NCBI GenBank assembly: GCA_035654655.1
Contig: DASRWI010000005.1
Coordinates: 21,805 to 85,804, forward strand
Direction: 5' to 3'
Origin: DASRWI01 sp035654655
Lineage (GTDB): Bacteria; Bacteroidota; Ignavibacteria; Ignavibacteriales; Ignavibacteriaceae
DNA: 64,000 nucleotides
Of the stretch, positions 9,224-18,576 are shown piece by piece. The first letter of the stretch is position 1. Every line of letters begins with the position of its first letter. A program made the translations under genes and the position numbers. The notes under the pieces were generated by a model. The model did not search any database and had not been told where the DNA came from. It was given only the letters and a program-made list of their open reading frames with translations.

Positions 9224-9553
9224 TTACCATTTTTTGAAAATGAAAAAGGCTGCAGCTATTATAAGAACAAAGCCAACTGCATAATTCCATCTAAACTCTT
9301 CCTTCAGGTAATAAATGGAAAAAACACTAAATACTATAAGAGTAATTATCTCCTGAATAGTTTTAAGCTGTGCAGCACTGAAAGTTCCGTGACCAATTCT
9401 ATTTGCAGGGACTTGAAAGCAATACTCAGCAAATGCAATTCCCCAGCTTATGAGTATAACAATAAATAGTGGTTTATCTTTATATTTTAAATGTCCATAC
9501 CATGCGAAGGTCATAAAAACATTTGAAATGGTTAGTAGGGCAATAGTTCTCAT
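9224..9553 (-). CDS. DMT-type small membrane protein, DUF486 family
   Basis: 109 residues with four hydrophobic helices. The segments AWYGHLKYK, SWGIAFAEYCFQVPANRIG and FSAAQLKTIQE are hallmarks of the DUF486 family, half-length relatives of drug/metabolite transporters. The function of the family is not established. The gene lies convergent to the metal ATPase (21 bases apart) and 13 bases downstream of the histidine kinase gene on the same strand, so it may be the last cistron of that transcript. Confidence 0.9.
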   Translation of the reverse strand: MRTIALLTISNVFMTFAWYGHLKYKDKPLFIVILISWGIAFAEYCFQVPANRIGHGTFSAAQLKTIQEIITLIVFSVFSIYYLKEEFRWNYAVGFVLIIAAAFFIFKKW

Positions 9554-9566
9554 ATTCTATTCATAA

Positions 9567-11045
9567 TTAAGATACAGGCAAGTGAATTATAAACTCAGTT
9601 CCTTTGCCAAATTCCGTTTCAACTGCAACTTTGCCGGCATAAGTGTCTACAATTCTCTTAACTATTGATAATCCAAGACCAGTACCGGATATATTTTTTG
9701 TCTGCTCATTTTTAGCTCTAAAGAACTCTCTAAATAATTTATTTTTTTCCTCAGCCTTCATACCAATACCGGTGTCTTTAATATTTATTTTTAAATAGCT
9801 GTCTTCCTTTACCACTTTAATATCAATATAGCCATTATTAACATTATACTTTATTGCATTACTGACAAGATTAGTGAACAGGCGATTTATTTCATCATTG
9901 TCACCTCTAAACGATGGAAGATTATCTGCAGCTTCGAGATTAACTTTGAGTTCTTTTTTGCTAATATCCAACTGGAATATTTCAATAATTCCTTTAAGTA
10001 TATCTTTGATGTTTAATTCTTTTATTTCTCTTTGTATAGTCTTAGTTTCTATTCGGGAAATATCAAGAAGGTCATTTACCATCTTTAATAAAGACTCTAA
10101 TCGTAGCTGAGAACGTTCCAGAAAATCTCTAATCTGTTCTCCGGTAAGAGGAATAGACTTATCAAGAATTAATTTTATAAAGCCATTCACTGCAGCAAGC
10201 GGAGCTTTTAATTCATGAGATACCATTGATATAAATTGACTCTTAAGCATCTCTATTTTTTTAAGCTCTGTAATATCTCGTATTACAATCACAACTCCTG
10301 CTAATGTACCATCAGGATGAGGAACTGAAGAAGATGTAACTTCAACTATAATTCCTTTAGATTTTATTTCAAGTTGTGTGTTATAAGAGACCGAACTATA
10401 TTCTTTTTGTACCTGATGCTTGTTAATTAAGTTGGTTACTTCTTGAGGAAGTTTATCTAAGATATATTCTTCAACTACAATATTATTTAAGTTCAGATAC
10501 TTCAAAGCATTTGGATTAAACAATACTCCTTGTCCTGTTACATTAACAACAAGAACACCATCTTTAATAGAATTTATAATTGTATTTAATCTTGTTTTTT
10601 CAAATGCCACTTCAAGCAGACGGGCTTCTCTTTCCTTAAGCCACTTTTCATTTTCAAGCAGAAGTTGTCTTCTCTCGAATCCTCTTCTTAAATGTTGAAA
10701 TAATTCATCAGGTGCAAAGGGTTTAGGAATATATCCAAATGCTCCAAGCTTTGTAGATTCAATTGCGGTATCATAGCTTGCATAAGCCGTGGCAATAAAG
10801 CAGACAGTGTTGGGATATTTTTTTCTTATTTCTTTGAGAACATTTATTCCATCAACATCAGGCATTTTTAAATCTATTATGGCAATATCGAATTCTTCGG
10901 AAGTTCCTAATTTTATTCCTTCCTGTCCGTTTTCAGCAGCTGAAACAGTATAACCTTCAAGTTCAAGAAGGCGTTTAGTACCTATTCGTAACCCCTTTTC
11001 ATCATCTACAATAAGTACTTTGGGTTTAGTAGTATTACCTTCCAT
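9567..11045 (-). CDS. Hybrid sensor: receiver-PAS-histidine kinase
   Basis: 492 residues from the ATG at 11045; the frame extends 29 codons further upstream to 11132, but that part is hydrophobic, overlaps a hairpin repeat and precedes a clean receiver start, so the inner ATG is preferred. The order is an N-terminal receiver (DDEK acidic pair, phospho-acceptor Asp in IIDLKMPD), a helical linker, a PAS domain, a HisKA dimerisation helix with the His in SHELKAPLAAV, and a HATPase domain with the N box, DTGIGM and GTGLGLSIVKR. There is no membrane helix, so it is cytoplasmic. A receiver at the N-terminus of a kinase suggests that it receives phosphate or protein input from another system. No partner regulator is adjacent. 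Confidence 0.92.
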   Translation of the reverse strand: MEGNTTKPKVLIVDDEKGLRIGTKRLLELEGYTVSAAENGQEGIKLGTSEEFDIAIIDLKMPDVDGINVLKEIRKKYPNTVCFIATAYASYDTAIESTKLGAFGYIPKPFAPDELFQHLRRGFERRQLLLENEKWLKEREARLLEVAFEKTRLNTIINSIKDGVLVVNVTGQGVLFNPNALKYLNLNNIVVEEYILDKLPQEVTNLINKHQVQKEYSSVSYNTQLEIKSKGIIVEVTSSSVPHPDGTLAGVVIVIRDITELKKIEMLKSQFISMVSHELKAPLAAVNGFIKLILDKSIPLTGEQIRDFLERSQLRLESLLKMVNDLLDISRIETKTIQREIKELNIKDILKGIIEIFQLDISKKELKVNLEAADNLPSFRGDNDEINRLFTNLVSNAIKYNVNNGYIDIKVVKEDSYLKINIKDTGIGMKAEEKNKLFREFFRAKNEQTKNISGTGLGLSIVKRIVDTYAGKVAVETEFGKGTEFIIHLPVS

Positions 11046-11121
11046 CAATATAATAGAATTTTGTTTTTGAGTAACTAAATATAAAGAAGATAAAAGGAAG
11101 TTAAAAATTAAAAGAAGGGGT

Positions 11122-11153
11122 AAAGATGACATCTTTGATAAGATGTCATCTTT
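11122..11153. repeat. Palindromic hairpin repeat, copy 1 (TonB receptor 3' end)
   Basis: A 14-bp perfect stem with arm AAAGATGACATCTT around a 4-base loop lies 14 bases past the stop of the TonB receptor gene. The same arm recurs at 46560-46592. It may act as a terminator for the minus-strand gene, although only a short T-run follows. Confidence 0.85.
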
Positions 11154-11167
11154 AAAATTAAAAAATA

Positions 11168-13285
11168 TTAAAGTATTGAACCAATTCTCAAGCTTAAGAA
11201 GAAGTTTCTTGGTTCACCTGCTTCATAGAATCTTCCATTTGTTGAATTGATATTAATAAATCCAACATATCTTTCATCAAGAAGATTATTAACACCGCCT
11301 GAAAGAATAAGGTCAAGAGTATATAATTTGAAGTTCAACCCTAATGTAGTGTTCAACAATGAATATGCATCAGTTTTCTCACTATTAGCATCGTCAACAT
11401 ACATTGAACTTACATATTGGTAGGTACCCTTTAAGAATAATACTCCAATTGGAGTTTCAACATCATAAGATAATGAGGTAACAAAATTATTTTTAGGAAC
11501 ACTTGGAACTATTTTATTGGAGAAATCTTTATCTTCAATAACTACATTTTGTAATGAATCAAATGAAACACTTTCAGCAATGTAGTTTTTATAAACAAAG
11601 TCCGATAAAGTATAAGCAGTTTGTAATTTTAAGGTTTTGTAAATATTTGTAGTAATGCCAAATTCAATTCCATTTCTATTCGTTTTTGCAGAGTTCTTAT
11701 AGAATACACTGCCTTCAAATTCGAAAGGAACAATTTCATCAGTTACTACACTATTAAATCCCACAAGTTCAAAGAAAATATTGCTAAACCACTTACTTTC
11801 ATCATTGAAAATATTTCCCTTAATACCAAGTTCAGTATTGCGTGATTTCTGAGCAAGCAAAGATGCATTTAATAATTTTCCATCAGGAACAAAGTTATCC
11901 ATTTCATTTGCTGCAGGTGAATCAAAACTATAACCATATGAACCAAATAAAGCAACTGATGGAGTTAACTTAAAATTCAAAGCAGCCTTAGGTGTAAATG
12001 CTTCAAAATTTCTGATATCATTTTGACTTTGTAAAATTTGATTCTTTACATCAAATAAAACTTTATCATACCTGCCGGTTAACAATAATGATAGTCTGTT
12101 GCTCCAAAGGTCAAACATATCCTGGAAATAAAATCCAACATTAGAAATAGTTTCATCAGTTAATGAAGCTAAAATATCACCTCTTGAACCGCCGATATTA
12201 TTATAAGATTCAACTGGACCAGCCTGATAGAAAAGGTCCGTTCCAAATGAAAATTCATTAGCTCGACCTAGTATATCATCTCTATTTACAAATCTTGCTT
12301 CACCGCCAACACCATAACGATTCATAATTCTAAAATCTTTTTGAGCTCTTTCAAAGTACTTTATTGTTCCATAACCCATAACTTCAATTTCATTCTTCTT
12401 CTCTTCACCTAAAAAAGCATCGTATCTAACTCCAATTCGTCCTTTTTTAGTAACACGTCTAAAATCAAAATTATTTTCTCTTGATGCAGGCTGAAATGGA
12501 TCAGCTTCAAATTCTGCCTTAGTTAATGAACCTGGTAATCTAATTGTACCATTAACAAAATAACCTAATACTTCAATCTTGGAAAAATCATTTGGGATTG
12601 TTTCTAAAGTAGTATTTAAAATATGCCAGTAATCATTACTATGCGCTCTAAAGCCTTTATAGTTATGATAACTATAAGTAGTTAGCATTCTCATATTACC
12701 TGAGTTGATGCCCAATTTTATTCCTGATTTTCTTAAACCAAATTCACCTGCTTCAGAATGTAGTTCAGCAAATGAATTATTGAAATAAACATTATTGATG
12801 AAATTAATTACACCTCCGGGGGCATTTGTATATAAAGAAGATGAATTTCCCTTGACTAATTCGATGTTTCCCACTGCATTAAAATCAATAGCTTCAATAC
12901 GGGTTTGTCCATCAGGTTCAGATTCCGGAATACCATCAAGTAAAATTCTTACTCCTCTAATACCTGAATTTGAACGACTTCCAAATCCTCTTATGGAAAT
13001 TCTTACATCGTGATTACCATATCTGGATTGCATAAATAAACCGGGAATTCCTCCCATAACATCATTAATTGAGGTAGATTTATCAAATTTATATTCTACC
13101 GGGCTCATTCTGTAAACAGAAAATGGGATATCAATAATTTTTTTATTTGTTCTGGTGCCAGTTATCATAAAGGCATCGGTTTCGTAAGTCAAAGTATCCT
13201 TAGGAGCTTTGTTTGAATCTTCAGATGCCTGGGGTAAAGCACTTATTGTTAGAACTAAAAAGAAAAAAAGAACTATTTTGTACAT
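11168..13285 (-). CDS. TonB-dependent outer-membrane receptor
   Basis: 705 residues with a signal peptide of about 18 residues. The plug domain occupies about residues 40-160, with the typical GFGSRSNSGIRGVRILLDG and LYTNAPGGVINF segments. The rest is a 22-strand barrel ending in an aromatic-rich final strand; the PRNFFLSLRIG end is a normal TonB-receptor terminus. There is no carboxypeptidase-like N-terminal extension and no SusD partner, so it belongs to the siderophore/metal class rather than the glycan class. It is divergent from the exported-thiol cluster across 179 bases. The substrate cannot be told from the sequence. Confidence 0.93.
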   Translation of the reverse strand: MYKIVLFFFLVLTISALPQASEDSNKAPKDTLTYETDAFMITGTRTNKKIIDIPFSVYRMSPVEYKFDKSTSINDVMGGIPGLFMQSRYGNHDVRISIRGFGSRSNSGIRGVRILLDGIPESEPDGQTRIEAIDFNAVGNIELVKGNSSSLYTNAPGGVINFINNVYFNNSFAELHSEAGEFGLRKSGIKLGINSGNMRMLTTYSYHNYKGFRAHSNDYWHILNTTLETIPNDFSKIEVLGYFVNGTIRLPGSLTKAEFEADPFQPASRENNFDFRRVTKKGRIGVRYDAFLGEEKKNEIEVMGYGTIKYFERAQKDFRIMNRYGVGGEARFVNRDDILGRANEFSFGTDLFYQAGPVESYNNIGGSRGDILASLTDETISNVGFYFQDMFDLWSNRLSLLLTGRYDKVLFDVKNQILQSQNDIRNFEAFTPKAALNFKLTPSVALFGSYGYSFDSPAANEMDNFVPDGKLLNASLLAQKSRNTELGIKGNIFNDESKWFSNIFFELVGFNSVVTDEIVPFEFEGSVFYKNSAKTNRNGIEFGITTNIYKTLKLQTAYTLSDFVYKNYIAESVSFDSLQNVVIEDKDFSNKIVPSVPKNNFVTSLSYDVETPIGVLFLKGTYQYVSSMYVDDANSEKTDAYSLLNTTLGLNFKLYTLDLILSGGVNNLLDERYVGFININSTNGRFYEAGEPRNFFLSLRIGSIL

Positions 13286-13464
13286 ATTTATTTTTCCTTG
13301 GGGCTTGTTGAAAAAATATACACTTCAAACATAATATATAATTATCAAAAATTGCCAAAAAATTTAATGGAAAAATTGTAACCTAATAAAAAAATTAAAA
13401 TATATCTTAAAATTTCTGTGGAAATTGTAGTTTTTTTAAAAATTTAGTTTTAATTTGAATTCAT

Positions 13465-14445
13465 ATGATAAAACATTTAGGCGTTCTTCTGCTTTTTTCT
13501 CTCCTAATTGGTGGATGCAAAGTTAATCCCGCTGACCCCTTGTATGTAAATGAATTTGGAAAAGTTTATGTAACTGCAAATGTAATTGGTGCTGATATAT
13601 TAATAAATAATCAATCATCAGGATTCTTTACGCCTGACACACTGACATTAAATAGCGGTTCTTACCAGTTAAGTATTGTTAAAGATGGTTACATAAGAAT
13701 TGATGATTCGGTAAAAATTGAAACAGGTTCTTTTATAGAAAAAAATTATACGCTGCAAATCGCATTAGTTGGCAAAACTGTTTTGCTTGAAGATTTTGCT
13801 AATGTAAGCTGCATTCCCTGTGTTACATCCAATAATATAATAGAGAGTTTAAAGAAAAGATATTCATCCAAAGATTTTATTGCCATTAAATATGCTACTA
13901 ATTTTCCTACCCCTTACGACCCTTTTTATCTAAACAATAAAGATTTAATGAACAACAAGATGAGCTATTATAATATTATTCTTGCTCCTACTATAATTAT
14001 TGACGGAACCATTAAACCAACTCCTACTGATTCGCTAATGATTCAAAATAAAATTGATGAAGAAAGAATTCTCCCTGCAGATTTTAAATTAGAGATTAAG
14101 GACACAATTATAAATAACATTTACAGAGTAGATGTGAGCGCTTCATTATTAAATTCTAATTTGGACCTTTCTAATCTTGTTATCAAAGGTTATTTAATTG
14201 AAGAGCAAATTTCATTTACAACAGCACCCGGACAAAGTGGTGAATTAGAATTTTATAATGTTGTAAGAGAACAATTCCCGGATGTTCAAGCTAATTTATT
14301 AATTGGTAGCAGTACAGATAATCCGTATAAATACACAGCTCCAATTAGTTTAAAAACTATATACAATCAGGAAAAATTAAAAGCAGTTTTTTTTATACAG
14401 GATGTAAATACAAAAAAAGTTTATCAGGCAAGTTCTACTTTTTAA
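13465..14445 (+). CDS. Lipoprotein with PEGA-like and thioredoxin-like domains
   Basis: 326 residues. The lipobox LIGGC places the lipidated cysteine at residue 18. Residues of about 30-95 look like a PEGA-type beta domain (SGFFTPDTLTLNSGSYQLSIVKDGY). Next comes a thioredoxin-like region with a CIPC motif in DFANVSCIPCVTSN and a cis-Pro-like segment LAPTIIIDG, similar to the Omp28-type thioredoxin fold of the next gene. The C-terminal third is beta-rich. It is probably anchored in the outer membrane and is the first gene of a five-gene same-strand run. The thiol redox role is inferred from CxxC. Confidence 0.8.
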   Translation: MIKHLGVLLLFSLLIGGCKVNPADPLYVNEFGKVYVTANVIGADILINNQSSGFFTPDTLTLNSGSYQLSIVKDGYIRIDDSVKIETGSFIEKNYTLQIALVGKTVLLEDFANVSCIPCVTSNNIIESLKKRYSSKDFIAIKYATNFPTPYDPFYLNNKDLMNNKMSYYNIILAPTIIIDGTIKPTPTDSLMIQNKIDEERILPADFKLEIKDTIINNIYRVDVSASLLNSNLDLSNLVIKGYLIEEQISFTTAPGQSGELEFYNVVREQFPDVQANLLIGSSTDNPYKYTAPISLKTIYNQEKLKAVFFIQDVNTKKVYQASSTF

Positions 14446-14469
14446 TATAACACATAAAGGAGTGGTGAT

Positions 14470-15822
14470 ATGAGAAAATTAGTTACTTTGTTTTTTTCAA
14501 TAGTTCTACTAAGTTCATTAACGCTTTCACAGCAGAAGAAAAATCCTGTTCTTGAATATTGTACAGGTACCTGGTGTCAATGGTGTCCTTGCGGAGAGAC
14601 TACAATTTTAAATTCTATTCTTCCTAATGTTCCAAATGCAATAATGCTTGCTTATCATGGTCCTGCTAATGGAACTGATCCAATGTCATTTTTCCCGGGT
14701 AATTCTATAATTGTAACTTTATTAAAACAGGCAGATGGTTATACTTATTATCCAACCGGTACTATTAATAGAACCAATGCACCCGTTGATTATGAATCCT
14801 GGTTAAGCCCCATGCAGGCAAATGCTCTTATGGATGCAACTGTAGATATTTTAACTTTAAAAGAATATAATGAGAGTACAAGATTATTAAAGACAAATAT
14901 TACCTTTAAATCTCTTCAGGAATTAACCGGTGAATTTAAATATAATTTAATCTTAACAGAAGATAGTTTAATTTATAGTCAAACAGGAAATACCACTTGC
15001 AGAGGTAGTTCAACTTTCCAGCATGATTTTGTTGTTAAGTCAATGGTAAATGGTGCTTTAGGTGAATCAATTGTAAATGGTACCTGGAGCAACGGACAAA
15101 CATTTACAAAGACTTTCGAATACACAATTCCATCCAACATAAACATAAATATAAGTAAAGCTCACATTGTAGTTTTTGTTTATAAAGTTAATGCGGCAGC
15201 ATTAAATAGAAGTGAAATTCAGCAGGCAATGGAGTATGATTTAATGGGAAATAATCTGCCTGTTGAACTTTCTGCTTTTAATGCTGCGGTTGAACAAGAT
15301 GGAATAAGACTAAACTGGACAACTTGTACTGAAATAAATAATTACGGTTTTGAAGTACAAAAATCATATGATGGTGAAAATTTCTTTGCACTTGGCTTTG
15401 TAAAAGGAGCAGGCTCATCAACTGAGATAATAAATTATTCATATAAAGAAAATTTCAAGAGCAATAAAGCAGAAAATTTTTATTATAGATTAAAACAAGT
15501 TGATTTTGATGGACATACAAATTATAGTAACATAATAAATGTTGGTTTTGATATACCTACAGCATTTTCATTGGGACAAAATTATCCTAATCCATTTAAC
15601 CCGGCAACAATTATTAATTACAGAATTCCTGAAATTACAAATGTTGAATTATCCGTTGTAGATATCTTAGGAAATCGTGTTGCTCTTCTTGTAAATGAAG
15701 TTAAAGCCGCAGGTAATTATGATGTAACTTTTGATGCTTCAAATTTACCTTCGGGTGTTTACTTCTATCAAATCAAAACAGATAATTATACTAATATTAA
15801 AAAAATGATGTTATTAAAGTAA
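14470..15822 (+). CDS. Omp28-like thioredoxin-fold protein with T9SS C-terminal sorting domain
   Basis: 450 residues with a signal peptide of about 20. An Omp28-like domain starts at LEYCTGTWCQWCPCG, a cluster of four cysteines including CQWC. A beta domain of the 'VELSAFNAAVEQDGIRLNW' kind follows, common in proteins of this lineage. The C-terminal ~80 residues are a T9SS type A sorting domain (LGQNYPNPFNPATIINY, ending in a short hydrophobic-lysine tail), which directs export across the outer membrane and surface attachment. An AAGGAG motif precedes the start, and the gene lies 24 bases after the lipoprotein gene. Its partner or substrate is unknown. Confidence 0.9.
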   Translation: MRKLVTLFFSIVLLSSLTLSQQKKNPVLEYCTGTWCQWCPCGETTILNSILPNVPNAIMLAYHGPANGTDPMSFFPGNSIIVTLLKQADGYTYYPTGTINRTNAPVDYESWLSPMQANALMDATVDILTLKEYNESTRLLKTNITFKSLQELTGEFKYNLILTEDSLIYSQTGNTTCRGSSTFQHDFVVKSMVNGALGESIVNGTWSNGQTFTKTFEYTIPSNININISKAHIVVFVYKVNAAALNRSEIQQAMEYDLMGNNLPVELSAFNAAVEQDGIRLNWTTCTEINNYGFEVQKSYDGENFFALGFVKGAGSSTEIINYSYKENFKSNKAENFYYRLKQVDFDGHTNYSNIINVGFDIPTAFSLGQNYPNPFNPATIINYRIPEITNVELSVVDILGNRVALLVNEVKAAGNYDVTFDASNLPSGVYFYQIKTDNYTNIKKMMLLK

Positions 15823-15823
15823 T

Positions 15824-16534
15824 ATGAAAAAATTCTTATTAATATTTATTCTATGTGCCTGTAAAGCTTTTACCCAAAGCTTTACAGTCACTGTTGCTGA
15901 AACTTCAGTAACCCATACAGTCCCCTACGAATTTGTTTTTGACATAACATACAAAAACATATCAAATGATACATTAGCTTTTTATTTTGTAAGAACTACA
16001 AATAATTTACCATCAAGTTGGTATTCGTCGTTTTGTTTTAATTTTTGCTTTCCACCTGAAATGGATAGTATTGCAACTACATCGGGATTCTTAAGTACAC
16101 CACTTGCGCCTAATGAAGAACGGGTGTGTCAATTACATATTGTTGCAGATTCTGTTGTGGGTATTGGTAATGTAATAACCAGAATTGGAATATTTAATTC
16201 AAGTGAAATAAAAACGTTAAGCATATTGGCAAATGGCGGAGTTACTGATGTAAATGAGAATATTTTTGTCGATAATTTTACGCTGAATCAGAATTATCCC
16301 AATCCTTTTAATCCATCTACAACAATTTCATTTAGCTTAAATGAAAGTTCAAATACTACACTGGAAGTATTAGATGTAAAAGGAAGTACTATAAGTATTT
16401 TGCATAAAGGATATTTACCAAAAGGAAATTATAATTTTAATTTTGATAAAGCAGGATTGTCAAGCGGTATTTATTTTTATAGATTAACATCATCCGGCAT
16501 ATCAATAATTAAAAAAATGATTTTGGAGAAATAA
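15824..16534 (+). CDS. Small T9SS-sorted exported protein
   Basis: 236 residues. A signal peptide (about 18 residues) is followed by about 130 residues of beta-rich sequence holding a cysteine pair in FCFNFC and one later cysteine. A type A T9SS sorting domain follows, with LNQNYPNPFNPSTTISF and a typical final KKMILEK. The start is one base after the stop of the Omp28-like gene, so translation is probably coupled. I do not recognise the central domain; it resembles no enzyme I know and may be a beta-sandwich. Confidence 0.88.
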   Translation: MKKFLLIFILCACKAFTQSFTVTVAETSVTHTVPYEFVFDITYKNISNDTLAFYFVRTTNNLPSSWYSSFCFNFCFPPEMDSIATTSGFLSTPLAPNEERVCQLHIVADSVVGIGNVITRIGIFNSSEIKTLSILANGGVTDVNENIFVDNFTLNQNYPNPFNPSTTISFSLNESSNTTLEVLDVKGSTISILHKGYLPKGNYNFNFDKAGLSSGIYFYRLTSSGISIIKKMILEK

Positions 16535-17028
16535 TGAAGTCAGTTTTTATTTTCATCTTAAGCTTATTCTTTTTTATTAATATTTTTCCGCAGGAAGGAA
16601 ATAAAAAAGCTCCAAACTTCAAACTTGAAAATGTAAATGGCGGGTCCATTGAACTAAATAAAAATTTAGGTAAGGGACCCGTTCTAATTAGTTTTTGGGC
16701 TACCTGGTGTAAACCTTGTGTAGAAGAATTAACTGAATATCAAAAAATTTTCAACGTCTATAAGGATAAGGGATTTAACATATTTGCAATTTCAACTGAC
16801 AATGAAAAAACCGCAGCCAGGGTTAAACCTTTTGTAAAATCAAAACAATATCCATTTACTGTTCTGCTTGATATAAACTCGGATGTTGCAAAAAAATATT
16901 ACGCTGCAAATGTTCCTTTTTCTGTATTACTTGATAGCAAAGGAAATATTGTATATACACATACAGGTTATATGAAGGGTGATGAGAAGATTATGGAACA
17001 AAAGATAGTTGAACTCTTAAATAAATAA
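16534..17028 (+). CDS. TlpA-type thioredoxin (ResA-like)
   Basis: 164 residues with a signal peptide. The AhpC/TlpA fold is clear: the KAPNFKLENVNGG opening, the catalytic FWATWCKPC, and a VPFSVLLD cis-Pro loop. Such proteins reduce or isomerise disulfides outside the cytoplasm, for example in cytochrome c maturation or in supplying electrons to other exported thiol proteins. The ATG shares its first base with the TAA of the preceding T9SS gene. With CxxC partners on both sides, a local redox relay is a reasonable inference. Confidence 0.94.
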   Translation: MKSVFIFILSLFFFINIFPQEGNKKAPNFKLENVNGGSIELNKNLGKGPVLISFWATWCKPCVEELTEYQKIFNVYKDKGFNIFAISTDNEKTAARVKPFVKSKQYPFTVLLDINSDVAKKYYAANVPFSVLLDSKGNIVYTHTGYMKGDEKIMEQKIVELLNK

Positions 17029-17052
17029 TTTCTTCAAAAACTATTTTCCAAT

Positions 17053-18573
17053 ATGAAAAAATATTTTCTGTTTTTTGCTTTATTTATTGTCTCATCTTAT
17101 GCCCAGGATGAAGGAATAAAAATCCTTCCTCAAGGTTTAGGTTTATGGAATCAGCTTGAATATTCTTATGACATAAAAGATAAAAGAGAAATACTTGAGA
17201 ACTGGCTTAATCTTGATTATCAATATGGAATCTTTCAAGCAGGAATAAGGTTTGATGTTTTTCAACCAAATGATCCCAACCCATCTATAAGCAGGGGTAA
17301 AGAGCGATTTGCTAACGTAGATTTTAAATATATTAAGGCAGATTATGGTAATGATAATGCTAACATCGAAATAACGGCCGGAAATTATTATGCAATGTTT
17401 GGAAGGGGTTTGGTAATTAAAAGTTATGAGGATAGGAATATAAGGGTTGATAATAATCTGCTCGGCTTGAAGGTGGTTGGTAAATATAAGGACCTTAGAT
17501 TAACAGCTTTATCCGGTGAGGCTGCAAATTCACAAAATATCAGAGAAGACATTATCCACGCATTTGATGCTGAGTATAATCCTTTCGACTTTATTAAAGG
17601 AGGCTTTACTTATTCATTAACAACTCCAAACAATAATTCTTCCAGAACTAATATTACCTCTTTCAGATTAATGCCATCATTTAATTATCTTGATTTCTAT
17701 TTTGAATATGGAATGAAGTTTAACAGAGATGATTTTTATTATACAGAACAAATAAAAAATATTTCAGGTAAAGCTTTTTACGGCAGCGGTAATTTTTATT
17801 TTGAAAACTTAGCGTTTATTGCTGAGTATAAGTATTATGATAATTTTGGCAGCTACTCTGCTGATAGAACAATTATTTATAATACTCCTCCTGCAGTACG
17901 AAATGAATATTCTTATTTATTGTTGAACAGACATCCATCCCCATTATATCAGGATAATGAACAAGGTTATAGAATTGAGTGGCTTTATAATTTTGGGGAG
18001 GAAAATTCAATTAATTTAAGCGGCAGTTCAACCAGAAGTTTAGATAAGTCTTCTTTGTATAAAAGTACTAAAGGTTTAAGTTTACCGGCTTCCGATGCTT
18101 TAAAGGAAGTCTTTCTCCAGGTAAATTATAAATGGAGTGATTTCATTTCAAGCATCGTTGGACTTCATTATAATGAAGAATTTACAAGTTCTACCAAAAA
18201 CAGAACAGCTATTCTTGAAAATAGATTACATTTAAATGATTATAATACGTTAAGAATAATATTGGAACATCAGCAGACATATAATTTTTACAATTTTGAA
18301 AATTATTATGATGATGTTTTAACTGCTGAGTTACTTCATTCTCCTGATTTTAGTGTATCCTTTGTAAGTGAAATGCTCAGCAGATATAATGATGGAAATA
18401 AATTGATTAGAAGATTCTGGAACCTTGTTCAGTTTGGGTATAAAGCATTTGAAAATGTTGAACTAACATTACTTGTTGGCTCACGTCAGGCAGGTAATAT
18501 CTGCATTGGTGGAGTTTGCCGCTATGAACCTGAATTCAGAGGTGTAGAATTTAAAATGATAACAAGATTATAA
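17053..18573 (+). CDS. Probable outer-membrane beta-barrel protein (DUF6029-like)
   Basis: 506 residues with a signal peptide of about 17. The remainder alternates short amphipathic strands rich in Tyr, Phe and Asn with Asp/Asn turns, as in an outer-membrane barrel. The N-terminal part (GLGLWNQLEYSYDI and the AGNYYAMFGRGLVIK segment) matches my recollection of DUF6029 family proteins, usually found near Omp28/TlpA genes in Bacteroidota. The only cysteines I see are a CIGGVC pair close to the C-terminus. It is the last gene of the five-gene run and ends 3 bases before a convergent gene. Confidence 0.72.
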   Translation: MKKYFLFFALFIVSSYAQDEGIKILPQGLGLWNQLEYSYDIKDKREILENWLNLDYQYGIFQAGIRFDVFQPNDPNPSISRGKERFANVDFKYIKADYGNDNANIEITAGNYYAMFGRGLVIKSYEDRNIRVDNNLLGLKVVGKYKDLRLTALSGEAANSQNIREDIIHAFDAEYNPFDFIKGGFTYSLTTPNNNSSRTNITSFRLMPSFNYLDFYFEYGMKFNRDDFYYTEQIKNISGKAFYGSGNFYFENLAFIAEYKYYDNFGSYSADRTIIYNTPPAVRNEYSYLLLNRHPSPLYQDNEQGYRIEWLYNFGEENSINLSGSSTRSLDKSSLYKSTKGLSLPASDALKEVFLQVNYKWSDFISSIVGLHYNEEFTSSTKNRTAILENRLHLNDYNTLRIILEHQQTYNFYNFENYYDDVLTAELLHSPDFSVSFVSEMLSRYNDGNKLIRRFWNLVQFGYKAFENVELTLLVGSRQAGNICIGGVCRYEPEFRGVEFKMITRL

Positions 18574-18576
18574 TTA

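Noticed and set aside
11046..11132. 29-codon N-terminal extension of the hybrid kinase
   Set aside because: It overlaps the hairpin repeat at 11122 and adds a hydrophobic stretch before a normal receiver start, so the inner ATG is preferred.
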